From NCBI GenBank assembly GCA_937918935.1, contig CAKZSI010000008.1, positions 206,171 through 270,170 of the forward strand: a DNA stretch of 64,000 nucleotides. Reading direction: 5' to 3'. The position numbers and the translations under genes are program-made. Positions 35,774-45,464 of the stretch are shown one piece after another. A model generated the notes under the pieces. That model saw only the letters and a list, made by a program, of their open reading frames with translations, was not told the DNA's origin and did no database searches. Every line of letters begins with the position of its first letter. Positions within the stretch are counted from its first letter, which is position 1. The DNA is from an uncultured Chloroflexales bacterium (GTDB lineage: Bacteria; Chloroflexota; Chloroflexia; Chloroflexales; Chloroflexaceae).

Positions 35774-37957
35774 TCTTCGAGATATGCCCCGTGTGGCCTC
35801 AACCCCTGCGACGAATGTTGCCGCCTGCTCAGCGAAGACTCCCTTCCCTCTTGAACAGATGCTATGTTCGAGCGAGTTACGGTCATCGGCGCATGTCGGT
35901 CGGGGCATGGTGCGCACTTCCGCCCAGTCGAGGAACACGCCGAGTTCACGGCCATCAGGAGCGATGAAGGTCGGGCTGCGCAGGGCGATCTCGTTGCTCG
36001 TCGCGGGGAGCAGCACCCGCACCGTGCGCCACTGCTGATCCAGCGTTGCGAGCACGCACCGCTCTCCGGCACAGATCTGCAACGGTACCGCCTTGCCATC
36101 GGGCCAGGGGGCCATTACCCGCAGGGTCAGCAGGCCGGGGAGAGACCCTCCGTCTCCCAGGCGCAGCCGCCCGTCACCGCCAGTCCAGCGGCCAGTGGCC
36201 TGATAGATCCGTTCCGCCGGGTAGACCCGGCCCACATAGCCGAAGTCCAGCCCGTTACCGAGATCGATCGCCGTGGCTGGGCGGGGGCGAAGGAAGCGGT
36301 AGCTCCAGTCGGTGAGCCGGCCCGCATCGAGGTAGCGCCCCTCGAAGGCCCTGCGGGCCTCATCGGCGCGCCCCCGCTCGCGCAGCAAGTCGCCGCGACG
36401 GGCGCTGGCGGCGGGGTAGGGGCCGGCCAGGGCAAAGGCCAGGTCGTAAGCCTCAGCGGCCCCTTCCAGGTCGCCCCGGCGCCGTCGCAGATCACCGAGG
36501 ACCAGCCAGCCATCGGGGGTCTCGTTCGCCGCCAGGGCCGCCAGGTAAGCGCGCTCCGCAGCCTCGAGCCGGCCCGCCGCCGCCAATCCGTCACCGGCCC
36601 AGCGGTAGAGGCTACGCGGCGTTCCTCCCAGCGCCCACGACCATGGGTAGTAGCAGAGCAGCGGCAAGAGCGCCAGTGCCACGGGCGCGGCCACTGCCAG
36701 GCCAGCCAGGGGCCGCGGCCACGCCCCGCGCAGCAGCCGATCAGCGCCGAAGCCCGCCAGTGGGAGCAGAGCGATGAACAGAAAGTGCCGGTAACGCCCC
36801 TCGGCATGTGTCAGCAGCGTCACAGCGATGCACAGCGCCATCCACAGGGCCAGCAGTATGGCCAGCCCATCGCGCCGTGCCAGCCCATGCGCCAGACCGA
36901 AGCCGGCCAGAAGCAGTACGAGCAGGTAGAGCACGTCATCGAGGAGCAACCCCGCCAGGAACACCGCCGGTGGCGGGTCAGCGTAGTAACTGGGCAGTAG
37001 AAAGCGGTCCTGAATGATTTTCACCGCCCAGAGGCGGCTCCACTCCACTGGCAGCTTCCGTAGCAGGATGGAGGGGTCCTCGCGCAGGCGCGCCAGCCCG
37101 CGCCGCGTGGCCTCGCCGGCCCGCGCCACGGGGTCGGGGATGGCTTCGAGGCTGCGGTTAATTGTTCCCAGGTCCTCGCGCGGCTCGTAGAAGGCCCACA
37201 GGTTGTACGCAAAGCCCGTCTCGACCAGCACGCAGGCCGAATAAACCCGGCAGTTCCGGAGAGTCCATGGTGCGATCACCAGCGCCGCGCAGACCGCTGG
37301 CAGCAGGGCCGCCAGGGCGCCACGCGGCCACAGCCAACCCCTGCGCCGCATGGCGACGCTGGCGACCCACAGCATCAGCGCAGGCAAAAACACCAGCGCC
37401 GCCGAACGGGTAAGGCTGGAAAGCCCGAACAGCGCGCCGGCCAGCGCCAGCCGCCATGCGCCTCCGCTACGCCGCCAGACCGCCAGGGACAGCAGCGTGC
37501 CGCCGAAGAGCAGGCTAAAGAGCGTCTCGCTCATGTACAGACTGGCGAAGGTGGCGTTGGTCTGGAGCAACGCCGCGGCGAGGGCCGCCAGCAGCGCCGC
37601 CCGCTCGTCGCTGGCGGGCGCCAGTTCGCGGGCCAGCCGGTACACCAGGTAGACCACCGCAACACTGGCGGCAATGTTCGGCAGCGCGGCGCGCTGCAGA
37701 TCGCCGCCAGCCAGCCAGAGGCTGCCGGCGAGGAATAGCGGGTAGAGCGGTGCGCGCAACCAGCGCCACTCCGCGTAGAATGACCATCCCTGGCCGGCGA
37801 GCAAGTCGCGGGCCACACGCAGGTACTCAACCTCGTCGTTGGCCGGTTCATGTAACGGCTGCGCCCAGAGGAGCAGGCGCCAGCCCAGAGCCAGCAGAAG
37901 AATCAGCAGCAGTGGCGCCACCTGTGCCAGGCGCCGGCTGGAGATTGATGATTTCAC
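35753..37957 (-). CDS. GT39/ArnT-like membrane glycosyltransferase with TPR and C-terminal sandwich
   Basis: 734 residues. About eleven membrane helices fill residues 10-430, with the outer-loop NDEVEYLRVARDLLAGQGW (acidic residue near the first loop), the hallmark of enzymes using polyprenyl-phosphate sugars, plus RAPLYPLFLAG and LTRSAALVFLPALML. Residues about 455-555 are TPR-like (GDGLAAAGRLEAAERAYLAA, GDLRRRRGDLEGAAEAYDLA). A beta-rich domain follows. The final 45 residues after VFLDWAEVRTMPR look non-conserved and run into a repeat. The start is a GTG at 37957 with a TATCAT box six bases upstream and no ribosome site, which suggests a leaderless mRNA. Confidence 0.82.
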   Translation of the reverse strand: MKSSISSRRLAQVAPLLLILLLALGWRLLLWAQPLHEPANDEVEYLRVARDLLAGQGWSFYAEWRWLRAPLYPLFLAGSLWLAGGDLQRAALPNIAASVAVVYLVYRLARELAPASDERAALLAALAAALLQTNATFASLYMSETLFSLLFGGTLLSLAVWRRSGGAWRLALAGALFGLSSLTRSAALVFLPALMLWVASVAMRRRGWLWPRGALAALLPAVCAALVIAPWTLRNCRVYSACVLVETGFAYNLWAFYEPREDLGTINRSLEAIPDPVARAGEATRRGLARLREDPSILLRKLPVEWSRLWAVKIIQDRFLLPSYYADPPPAVFLAGLLLDDVLYLLVLLLAGFGLAHGLARRDGLAILLALWMALCIAVTLLTHAEGRYRHFLFIALLPLAGFGADRLLRGAWPRPLAGLAVAAPVALALLPLLCYYPWSWALGGTPRSLYRWAGDGLAAAGRLEAAERAYLAALAANETPDGWLVLGDLRRRRGDLEGAAEAYDLAFALAGPYPAASARRGDLLRERGRADEARRAFEGRYLDAGRLTDWSYRFLRPRPATAIDLGNGLDFGYVGRVYPAERIYQATGRWTGGDGRLRLGDGGSLPGLLTLRVMAPWPDGKAVPLQICAGERCVLATLDQQWRTVRVLLPATSNEIALRSPTFIAPDGRELGVFLDWAEVRTMPRPTCADDRNSLEHSICSRGKGVFAEQAATFVAGVEATRGISRRLAPYRP

Positions 37958-37963
37958 ACCGGC

Positions 37964-37969
37964 ATGATA
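37964..37969 (-). promoter_or_regulatory. -10 box placed for a leaderless GT39 transcript
   Basis: On the minus strand TATCAT is followed by six bases and then the GTG start codon, so the first transcribed base would be the start codon itself. The -35 region is weak. Confidence 0.4.
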
Positions 37970-38024
37970 GCGCAGAAATGCCAGACATTCTACGGCAACT
38001 CAGGTGTAGGCCATGTCGAAGATG

Positions 38025-38058
38025 AAAAAATGTCTGGGAGGGTTGCACCCTCCCAGAC
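38025..38058 (-). terminator. Intrinsic terminator of the Calx-beta gene
   Basis: On the minus strand GTCTGGGAGGGT-GCA-ACCCTCCCAGAC is a perfect 12-bp stem followed by one A and then TTTTTT. It begins 39 bases past the stop. It is a P2-family hairpin that has the T-run needed for a true terminator. Confidence 0.9.
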
Positions 38059-38096
38059 CCTCCCCCGACGCGCGGGCAAACGGGGCTTCAGCCCCC

Positions 38097-41000
38097 TCAA
38101 TATGGTGCATCGTACAGCAAGGGTAGCGCGAAACCATCACCAACTGCTTCCAGCGAGTAGCGATTGCGTCCACCCGAACAGACCACTACGCGCCACCAGC
38201 CACTCTCGGGTGAAGGAGTGCGCTCCTGAACCCAGACGCCATCATCGGACAGCCTTCCTTCGATCCCACCGGTAAGGCCCAGAGGATCGTAGAGCTGGCC
38301 TGGGGCGTAGAAGCGCAGACGAACGCCGGAAGAGCTTGCTTCTTCCTCATCAAGGTCGAAATTATTCAAGTACAACTCAGCAGTGCCTGGCGCCACATAC
38401 ACCCACGTCGTCATGCACAGCGGCGCATCTGCTGGCGGGCGAACTTCGACGCCCCCAAGCAGTGTGCCAATACGAATTGGCACACCGAGCGGCGACAGGT
38501 CGAGGGGGCGGGTGAGCGGCGAATTATCGTGATCGTATCCGACGCGCACGGCCCAGTAGTTCTCGTCGTCGCCATCGGTTTGCGCGCGCAGCAGGTAGCG
38601 ACCACACGGCTGCGGGTCGGCGATCACTGCCAGCGGCGCCCATGCCTCCACGGCGGCGTCTGGTTCGAAGGAGCGACTGGCAATCAACCCGCTCCCCGCC
38701 AGGGTGATGTTTGTCCCGTCGGGCGTAACGCGGCTACCCGTATCGTAGAGTTCGAACAGGGTCGTGTTCGGCCCATCGGCTGCCTCAGGATCGACCACGT
38801 CTACACTCCCGCCAGGAGCAACATGCACTGCCGGGCTCCATAGCTCAACGCTAAGCGGCCGTCCGGCAGGCCAACTGCACGGCAGCGCGATCTCCAGGAA
38901 GCTCGCGCCTCCCACCCTGCTGGTGAAGAGGAAGGGCGCAACCTCCAGCGGCGAAAGGTTATCTTCCTCGATCAATATCGTCGCTACTCCCGGAGTACCC
39001 AACGTCGTACCCACGCCGGGAAGCAGGCGCACATTCACGGTCTCGTAGCGATCCTCTGGTGCATCATCGTTGTCAAGGATCGGGAGCACGACAATCTGCT
39101 CTGTCTCGCCCGGAGCAAACGTCAGTGTGCCAGAGACCGGCGTGTAATCCTCATCGGGAGTGGCCGTGCCGGCGAGGGTTTCGTAGCCGACAGTAACGGT
39201 ATAGGTCGCGGTCTGCGCGAGGCGCACCACCAGCCGCGCCTCGCCGGCATTTTCAGGCGCCACGCTCTCGGCCTGCACGAAGCTCGCAGGCACAAGATCA
39301 TTATCCAGATTGGTGAGGCGGATCTGCGTCGCCCCGGCCAGTGGCGCGTACCCCGAGGCAGGATCAATGCTCACGAAAACTGAGTAAGGAATTGGACCAT
39401 CAAACAGTGCATCGTCAACCCCGCGCACCGTCACTGTGATCGGGACGTTCCAGGTCAGGGCATCAAAGACCAGCGGCATGGTCGGGTCACTCACCTGCGC
39501 CTCGGTCGGATCGCTTGTCACCACCCACACCAGTACCGGGGCAAGAGGCTGGCTGGTGAGCCGGACGGTGAACGTTACGCTGTCGCCATCTTCACTGGTC
39601 GTCCACTCGGATGGCGCCGAGACTGCCAGGCCAGCCGTGTCATTGTCGGTGATCTCCACCGTAACGACAGGCCGCAACTCGGGCGCATCACGATTGTAGA
39701 ACGGGTCCGCACTGGAAGCGCCATGGCGGATCAGACTGGCATGGACGCTCTGGTTGCCGTCACCGTCCTCGTCCACTGCATCATCCACGGCACGGACCTG
39801 CACGGTCTGGGCCACGTTCCAGGCTGCCGGAGTGAAGGTGAGTGTTGCCGGGCTGGTCACCACCTGGCCAGGCGGGACCTCCACCTCAACTTCCTGGTCG
39901 AAGCTCAGGGTCACCGTTACCGGAGCCGTGGGCTGGCTGCGCAGGCGCACAGCATAGGAGACGGACTGCGCAGGGCCGGGCGCCTCGGTCAGACGCAGGA
40001 GTCGTGGGCTGACCAGCACCCCGGCCTCGTCATCATCGAGCACCCGCACGGCGAGTGTGCCCGGCGGTAGAGTACGGTAGACGGGATCAGTGGTCTGGAT
40101 GTCGTGCCTGATCGTCGCCATAGCATCCGCTTCGTCCACGTCATTGTCAGGGGCGGTTATGGTCACCGTTCGCTCGCGGTTATTGCGATCGAAGACCAGG
40201 GTAGTTGGCGACACAGTTACGGGCCCGCTTGCCACCAGCTCCACCGTCACCGGGAGCACCGGTTCAGAAGCCAGGCGAACCTGGTATGACAGGGTGCGCC
40301 CCTCGGTCACCGTCAGCGGGCCGACGGGGAGGAGCAGCGCCGCAGTGTCATTGTCGGTGATCTCCACCGTAACGACCGGCCGCAACTCGGGCGCATCACG
40401 ATTGTAGAAGGGGTCGGAACTGGTTGTGCCATGGCGGATCAGACTGGCATGGACGCTCTGGTTGCCGTCACCGTCCTCGTCCACCGCATCATCCACGGCA
40501 CGGACCCGCACGGTCTGGGCCACGTTCCAGGCTGCCGGAGTAAAATTCAGATTCACTGAGCCGGTCGCAACACCGTTGACCGTCACCTCCTGATCGAACG
40601 TGATGGTCACTGTCACCGGTTCGGTGGGCTGGCTACGCAGGCGGACAGCGTAGGTCCCGGACTGCGCAGGGCCGGGCGCCTCGGTCAGGCGCAGAAGTTG
40701 TGGGCTGACCACCACCCCAACGTCATCATTGTCAGTAATCTCGACCCTGACGACCGGCCGCAACTCGGGCGCATCACGATTGTAGAAGGGGTCGGAACTG
40801 GTTGTGCGATGGAGGATCAGGCTGGTATGGACGCTCCGGTTGCCATCACCGTCCTCGTCCACCGCATCATCCACGGCACGGACCTGCACGGTCTGGGCCA
40901 CGTTCCAGGCTGCCGGAGTAAAACTCAGATTCACTGAGCCGGTCGCAACACCGTTGACCGTCACCTCCTGATTGAAGGTGATGGTTACCGTCACCGGTTC

Positions 41001-42860
41001 GGCAGGCTGGCTACGCAGGCGGACAGCGTAGGTCCCGGACTGCGCAGGGCCGGGCGCCTCGGTCAGGCGCAGAAGTTGTGGGCTGACCAGCACTCCGGCG
41101 TCATCGTTGTCGCGAATGGCGACCATAACCGGCGGGACGGCCAGGCGGGCGTAGAACGGATCATTGCTGACGACCCGATGCGTCACCCGGCCCGGGTGGG
41201 TCTCCTGCTCGTTGTCACCCTCATCAACATCATCATCAACCGCCGTCAGACGCACCTCCTGCGGAACACGCCAGTTGGCCGGCGTAAACACGAGCCTGTC
41301 AGGAGTGACCGCCACCTGGGTGTCGGGCGTCAGTTCGACGGTCACCGGGGCGGTCGGTTCGCTTTCCAGGACCACGGTATACGCGGTCGAGGCGCCTTCG
41401 GCCAGGGTAAAGGACGTCTGGCTGAGGGTTACGCCGGCAGTGTCATCATCCACAATCGTAAACAGATACACGGAGGGACTACCCAGGCCGGCATTGCTGG
41501 GCGTGCCGAGGGTAACGACGAGGTACTCATCATCCTCGTCAATCTGGTCATCAACAAGAGTGAAGCGCAGGCGGGCGCCGGTTGCGCCAGCGGGGATGAT
41601 CAGCGCGCCAGCGCGCAGGGAATGATCGGCCGGACCGGCGGTACCGCTCACGGCATAGGGAACCACGACATCAATGGCAGCGGGCCGGTCCAGTTCAACC
41701 GTTATGGCTGCCGAACCGGCATTTTCGGGCAGGATGCGCCGTTCACCGGCGAAGCGCGCCGTAGGAGGCGCATCATTATCGGTAATCGTCAGTATCGCCA
41801 CGCTCGATCCAACAATCTCGGCATTGGCAGGGTTGGAGAGGCGGATCTCAACGGTTTCATTGGGTTCACTCAGTTCATCGCTCAGGATCTCGATGGTAAG
41901 CGAGCGCGCAATCGTACCGGGAGCAAAGGTGAGCGTACCGCTCGCGGGGCGGTAGTCAACACCGGGGGTGGCGGTGCCACCGCCGGTCGCATAGGCGACG
42001 GTAACGGTAGTCGAGGCGAGCCGGTTGAGGCGCACTTCCACCGTGGCCCGGCCCTGAGCCTCACTGACGACCAGCGCCGTGGTGGCAAAGCTCACTTCGA
42101 GCGGGGGATCGGGCGTACTGGTGGGCGTGGGCGCACTGGTTGGCAGTGGCATCGCGGGCGTCTGGGTCACCGGAGGCGTCGCCGGGGGCGTCGTTGGCGA
42201 CGGCGGCGGAGTCTGCACCGGCGCCGAAGGGCTGGGCAACGGTGTGGCCGTGGGAGGTGGCGGCGTAGCCGTGGGAGGTGGCGGCGCCGCCGGCGGTTCA
42301 TTCGGATTGGTGATGGGGGTCGGCGACGCTTGCTCCTGCGGTGTAGGCGTGGGTATCACCTGGCGCACCGGCGCAGGAGCAGAGGTCGGGGCACGGCGTG
42401 ACGAGACGACCGGCACGGGGCCAGGGACCAGCGTTGGTGAGGCGGTCGGAACAGGTGAGGGTGACGCGGTGGGCGTCGGGGTTTCCGCAGGAATGGGTGT
42501 CGTCGTCGGCTGGCCGATGACGACAATAGGCACGCTGCTCGGCGGGGGCAGATTACCCGGAGCACCGGAACTCGACTGATCAAGTTCCGCGGCGGCAATC
42601 ACCTCAGGATTGATTGGCGGGAGCAGCGGACCGAACGGCCAGAAGCCATAATCTGCCCGCATGCGAGCGGAGAGATCGCCCGCGTAGCGCGCCACTCTGG
42701 GCGAGGTAAGATCGAAGGCAATACGAGCGATCGTCGTAACACCTGCGAGTACGGCGAGGAGCGCCAACAGGATGAGCCAGAGCAGCGGTCGTGATAGGAT
42801 GCGCCGTTCAGGCAGCCTCGGCCATCGAGCGCGACGAGTTTTCAGGGCTTGTGGTGTCAT
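38097..42860 (-). CDS. Very large surface protein with tandem Calx-beta domains
   Basis: 1587 residues. One membrane or signal-anchor helix (RPLLWLILLALLAVLAGV) lies at about residues 25-45. A Pro/Thr-rich stalk (residues ~105-255, TPTPxP runs) is followed by about nine Calx-beta-type domains ending in DND or DDD (ITDNDA, IVDDDTAGVT, IRDNDD), which bind Ca2+ in known homologs. Three of them (starts ~587, ~712, ~943) are nearly identical units with SPQLLRLTEAPGPAQS and FTPAAWNVAQTV. A C-terminal beta-rich domain (~1300-1587) may be a pre-peptidase-type module. The likely role is adhesion or matrix. The ATG overlaps the upstream kinase gene by 53 bases. Confidence 0.88.
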   Translation of the reverse strand: MTPQALKTRRARWPRLPERRILSRPLLWLILLALLAVLAGVTTIARIAFDLTSPRVARYAGDLSARMRADYGFWPFGPLLPPINPEVIAAAELDQSSSGAPGNLPPPSSVPIVVIGQPTTTPIPAETPTPTASPSPVPTASPTLVPGPVPVVSSRRAPTSAPAPVRQVIPTPTPQEQASPTPITNPNEPPAAPPPPTATPPPPTATPLPSPSAPVQTPPPSPTTPPATPPVTQTPAMPLPTSAPTPTSTPDPPLEVSFATTALVVSEAQGRATVEVRLNRLASTTVTVAYATGGGTATPGVDYRPASGTLTFAPGTIARSLTIEILSDELSEPNETVEIRLSNPANAEIVGSSVAILTITDNDAPPTARFAGERRILPENAGSAAITVELDRPAAIDVVVPYAVSGTAGPADHSLRAGALIIPAGATGARLRFTLVDDQIDEDDEYLVVTLGTPSNAGLGSPSVYLFTIVDDDTAGVTLSQTSFTLAEGASTAYTVVLESEPTAPVTVELTPDTQVAVTPDRLVFTPANWRVPQEVRLTAVDDDVDEGDNEQETHPGRVTHRVVSNDPFYARLAVPPVMVAIRDNDDAGVLVSPQLLRLTEAPGPAQSGTYAVRLRSQPAEPVTVTITFNQEVTVNGVATGSVNLSFTPAAWNVAQTVQVRAVDDAVDEDGDGNRSVHTSLILHRTTSSDPFYNRDAPELRPVVRVEITDNDDVGVVVSPQLLRLTEAPGPAQSGTYAVRLRSQPTEPVTVTITFDQEVTVNGVATGSVNLNFTPAAWNVAQTVRVRAVDDAVDEDGDGNQSVHASLIRHGTTSSDPFYNRDAPELRPVVTVEITDNDTAALLLPVGPLTVTEGRTLSYQVRLASEPVLPVTVELVASGPVTVSPTTLVFDRNNRERTVTITAPDNDVDEADAMATIRHDIQTTDPVYRTLPPGTLAVRVLDDDEAGVLVSPRLLRLTEAPGPAQSVSYAVRLRSQPTAPVTVTLSFDQEVEVEVPPGQVVTSPATLTFTPAAWNVAQTVQVRAVDDAVDEDGDGNQSVHASLIRHGASSADPFYNRDAPELRPVVTVEITDNDTAGLAVSAPSEWTTSEDGDSVTFTVRLTSQPLAPVLVWVVTSDPTEAQVSDPTMPLVFDALTWNVPITVTVRGVDDALFDGPIPYSVFVSIDPASGYAPLAGATQIRLTNLDNDLVPASFVQAESVAPENAGEARLVVRLAQTATYTVTVGYETLAGTATPDEDYTPVSGTLTFAPGETEQIVVLPILDNDDAPEDRYETVNVRLLPGVGTTLGTPGVATILIEEDNLSPLEVAPFLFTSRVGGASFLEIALPCSWPAGRPLSVELWSPAVHVAPGGSVDVVDPEAADGPNTTLFELYDTGSRVTPDGTNITLAGSGLIASRSFEPDAAVEAWAPLAVIADPQPCGRYLLRAQTDGDDENYWAVRVGYDHDNSPLTRPLDLSPLGVPIRIGTLLGGVEVRPPADAPLCMTTWVYVAPGTAELYLNNFDLDEEEASSSGVRLRFYAPGQLYDPLGLTGGIEGRLSDDGVWVQERTPSPESGWWRVVVCSGGRNRYSLEAVGDGFALPLLYDAPY
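39640..41110 (-). repeat. Near-identical Calx-beta repeat units within the gene
   Basis: Units of about 125 codons begin near 41105, 40730 and 40035 (reading minus) and share long identical DNA stretches such as GCCACGTTCCAGGCTGCCGG. The first two are adjacent; the third is separated by a divergent domain. This indicates recent duplication or gene conversion. Confidence 0.85.
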
Positions 42861-45069
42861 TGGCGTAGCGGAGTGTGAAGTAGAATGTACTGCCCTGGCC
42901 TGGAACGCTGGTTACCCCGATTATGCCCCCCTGGCGCTCAACCAACTGTTTGCAGATCGCCAGGCCGAGACCAATGCCACGCTCACTTGAGTTAATCCCC
43001 TCGCTCGTGCCATCGCCACGGATGAACCGTTCGAAGATCTGGTCCTGCATATCCGGGGGAATTCCACGTCCGGTATCTTCCACCTCAACGCGCACGTGAT
43101 CACCATTGTCACGTGCACGAACGGTGATGCCCCCCTCGAATGTGTAGCGGCGGGCATTATCGAGCAACTGATACACAATCTGGCGCACCTGGTCGTAGTC
43201 GCCCAGCACCGGCCGCAGGTCAGCGGCGATATCGAGGGTCAGGGTCAGGCCCTTGGCCTTGATCTGGCTCTGCAAGGGGAAGATGGCTTCACCGATCGGG
43301 CGGGCCAGATCCATCGGTTCGAGATCGGTGTTAAGGGTGCCGGCATCAAGGTTGGCGATCACGATGACATTGTTCACCAGAGTGGTCATGTTATTGGCAT
43401 GCTGGCGGATCGACTCGACGAATACGCGCTGTTCTTCCTCCATCGGTCCGGCCAGCCCACGCAGCAGCAGATCGGAGTTGCCGCGGATCACGGTCAAAGG
43501 TGTGCGCAGTTCGTGCGAAATCGTGCCGATGAAATTGGTCTTGGCGCGATCCACTGTGACTTCGGCGGTCATATCTTGCAAGAGGCAGACATAGCCGGAG
43601 CGCATGCCATCGCTGGCGATGACCGGAGCAACGGAAGCGCGCACGATGTAGTCGCCGAGGGTATAGAGGTCGCTGGCGCGCTGAGAGCCGAATCCGGGCA
43701 CGCCCTCTATCAGGCGATTGAGCGGGATATCGCTCAATCGCGCGGGCAAAGGCTCGTCATCAGCCAGGTTCATCAGGCGACGGGTTGCACGGTTGATCAA
43801 CTTGATGTTTCCCACATCGTCAACCACGATGATGCCATCGGAAATGCTCTCAACAATCGCCGCGCGCTGGCTCGCCTCGGCCTGCACCTGACCGTAGAGA
43901 CGCACCAGGTATTCGGTCATCTGGTTAAAACTGTTGGCAAGCTGGCCAATTTCATTCTCGGAAACGATATAGGCGCGCCGGCTGGTATCGCCGTGGCTGA
44001 TCGCCCTGGCGGTTGCGGCCAGTTCCTCAAGCGGGCGGGTAATCAAGCGGGCAATGCTCACCCCGGCGACAATGATCACCAGCGACAGCACCACAATCAG
44101 GGTCACGATCGGACCGAGGGTGCTGTTCCACGTATCCATCACGTAGTCGCGTGAAAGGGCCGGCGCCAGGATGCCCACCTTGCTGCCGCGAACAATCAGC
44201 GGGACATACGCAAACTGATACTCGCGCCCACCAACCGTCTCCCGGCTGAAAAGGGCGCCGGCAACGGGTGTTTCACGCCCGGCGAACTTGCTCAACAACT
44301 CCAGACGCATCGGCGGCGCGTTTCCCGACGCGGTGGCGTCGAAAGTGCTGCTCACCACGCGGCCAGCATCGTCGTAGAGGGTGATCCCCGCAGCCTGCGA
44401 GCGGACGGCAAGGGCTGCAAGCAGATTATCGACGCGGGTTGCAGCGATCAGACCGCCGACTACGTCATCACCCGCACGCACCGGAGCGATGGTCGCAAAA
44501 TAGAGTTGATTGGTGTCAGAAAAACGAATTAAACCAGCATATTTATCACCGTATTCGTCAGATTCACCACTAAGAACACGCTCAGCAAACCATGCGCCAC
44601 TCAGATCTAGTGAAGTATGCGTAATATAGTCGTAGGAAACAACATCATCAGAACGCTCATAGTCAACCAGGGTCTTCCCGGCGCGGTCGAAGACGATCAG
44701 GCGATCGAGATGCATCTCGTTGCGCCTGGCGCCAACGCGGAAAAACGGGTCGAGGGCCAGAGACAAGCCCGCCACGTCACCATCGGCCAGGGCATCGGCC
44801 ACTGCCGGAGCGCCGTTTGTCTCATTGGGAAGCGAAAATGCAACCTCGCGCAAAAACTGCAGGTTTGCCTGTTCCTGGCTGACCAGCGCGTCGTTGGCCG
44901 CCCGCGTGACCGCGGCAAGGTGGTTGTCAAAGCGTTCCTGGAGCGACTGACCGACCAGATAAAACACCACCATCCCTCCCGCCATGGCCACGATCAGCGT
45001 CAGCAGCAGGAAAGGGAAAATAATCTGGTAGCGTAGTTGCGAGTTAAACTCTTTCCACAGACGATTCAT
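42808..45069 (-). CDS. Membrane sensor histidine kinase (dCache-HAMP-PAS-HisKA-HATPase)
   Basis: 753 residues. The first helix (IIFPFLLLTLIVAMAGGMVV) and second helix (IVTLIVVLSLVIIVAGVSIA) bound an outer sensor domain of about 260 residues that looks like a double Cache fold. Then come HAMP (ARLITRPLEELAATARAI), PAS (AAIVESISDGIIVVDDVGNI), HisKA with His in IGTISHELRTPLTVIRGN, and HATPase with YQLLDNARRYT, VEDTGRGIPPDM and GIGLGLAICKQLV. ATG 45069 is preferred over 45102 because AGGATCG precedes it. No response regulator is adjacent. Its stop lies 53 bases inside the surface-protein gene, so the two form one transcript. Confidence 0.92.
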   Translation of the reverse strand: MNRLWKEFNSQLRYQIIFPFLLLTLIVAMAGGMVVFYLVGQSLQERFDNHLAAVTRAANDALVSQEQANLQFLREVAFSLPNETNGAPAVADALADGDVAGLSLALDPFFRVGARRNEMHLDRLIVFDRAGKTLVDYERSDDVVSYDYITHTSLDLSGAWFAERVLSGESDEYGDKYAGLIRFSDTNQLYFATIAPVRAGDDVVGGLIAATRVDNLLAALAVRSQAAGITLYDDAGRVVSSTFDATASGNAPPMRLELLSKFAGRETPVAGALFSRETVGGREYQFAYVPLIVRGSKVGILAPALSRDYVMDTWNSTLGPIVTLIVVLSLVIIVAGVSIARLITRPLEELAATARAISHGDTSRRAYIVSENEIGQLANSFNQMTEYLVRLYGQVQAEASQRAAIVESISDGIIVVDDVGNIKLINRATRRLMNLADDEPLPARLSDIPLNRLIEGVPGFGSQRASDLYTLGDYIVRASVAPVIASDGMRSGYVCLLQDMTAEVTVDRAKTNFIGTISHELRTPLTVIRGNSDLLLRGLAGPMEEEQRVFVESIRQHANNMTTLVNNVIVIANLDAGTLNTDLEPMDLARPIGEAIFPLQSQIKAKGLTLTLDIAADLRPVLGDYDQVRQIVYQLLDNARRYTFEGGITVRARDNGDHVRVEVEDTGRGIPPDMQDQIFERFIRGDGTSEGINSSERGIGLGLAICKQLVERQGGIIGVTSVPGQGSTFYFTLRYANDTTSPENSSRSMAEAA

Positions 45070-45156
45070 CGTTGTCGATCCTGGCACGCGTGAACCAGCC
45101 ATATGGCGTGATCACACCAGTATTGTCACGTCTGGCGAAGTGACGCAACCATGATT

Positions 45157-45185
45157 AGTATAGGTTCCCGACTCAGCGCGATCAA
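45157..45185 (-). promoter_or_regulatory. Promoter of the kinase / surface-protein transcript
   Basis: On the minus strand TTGATC (45185-45180), 17 bases, TATACT (45162-45157). Transcription near 45150 gives an 80-base leader. This is the only promoter seen upstream of both genes. Confidence 0.7.
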
Positions 45186-45336
45186 TAGGAGTTCGGTTAT
45201 AACTGCCTAACACTTTTGTAAAGTGAGCCGAAGCAGGGTAATGACAGTGGGGCGCGATCACCCCGCCGGCAGAGGACCACCCGGATCGTCTCTGCGCAGC
45301 TCCACGGCGCCCGCACACCGACGCCGGCGCCCGATA

Positions 45337-45345
45337 TGGTATACT
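45337..45345 (+). promoter_or_regulatory. Extended -10 promoter of the MBL hydrolase gene
   Basis: TGGTATACT is an extended -10. Its leader of about 110 bases contains AGCACCATCCTGGCACAA (45358-45375), which resembles the 24-bp tandem repeat at 54261-54308. No clear -35 box is present. Confidence 0.5.
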
Positions 45346-45464
45346 ATGAAGCATTCAAAGCACCATCCTGGCACAAGCGCGACGTTGTTCCCCGGCCCAC
45401 GTATCCATTGTAGGAAGGGAAGGAAGGGGGAAACCCGCGACACCCTTCCTCTGCTGAGATCTCC

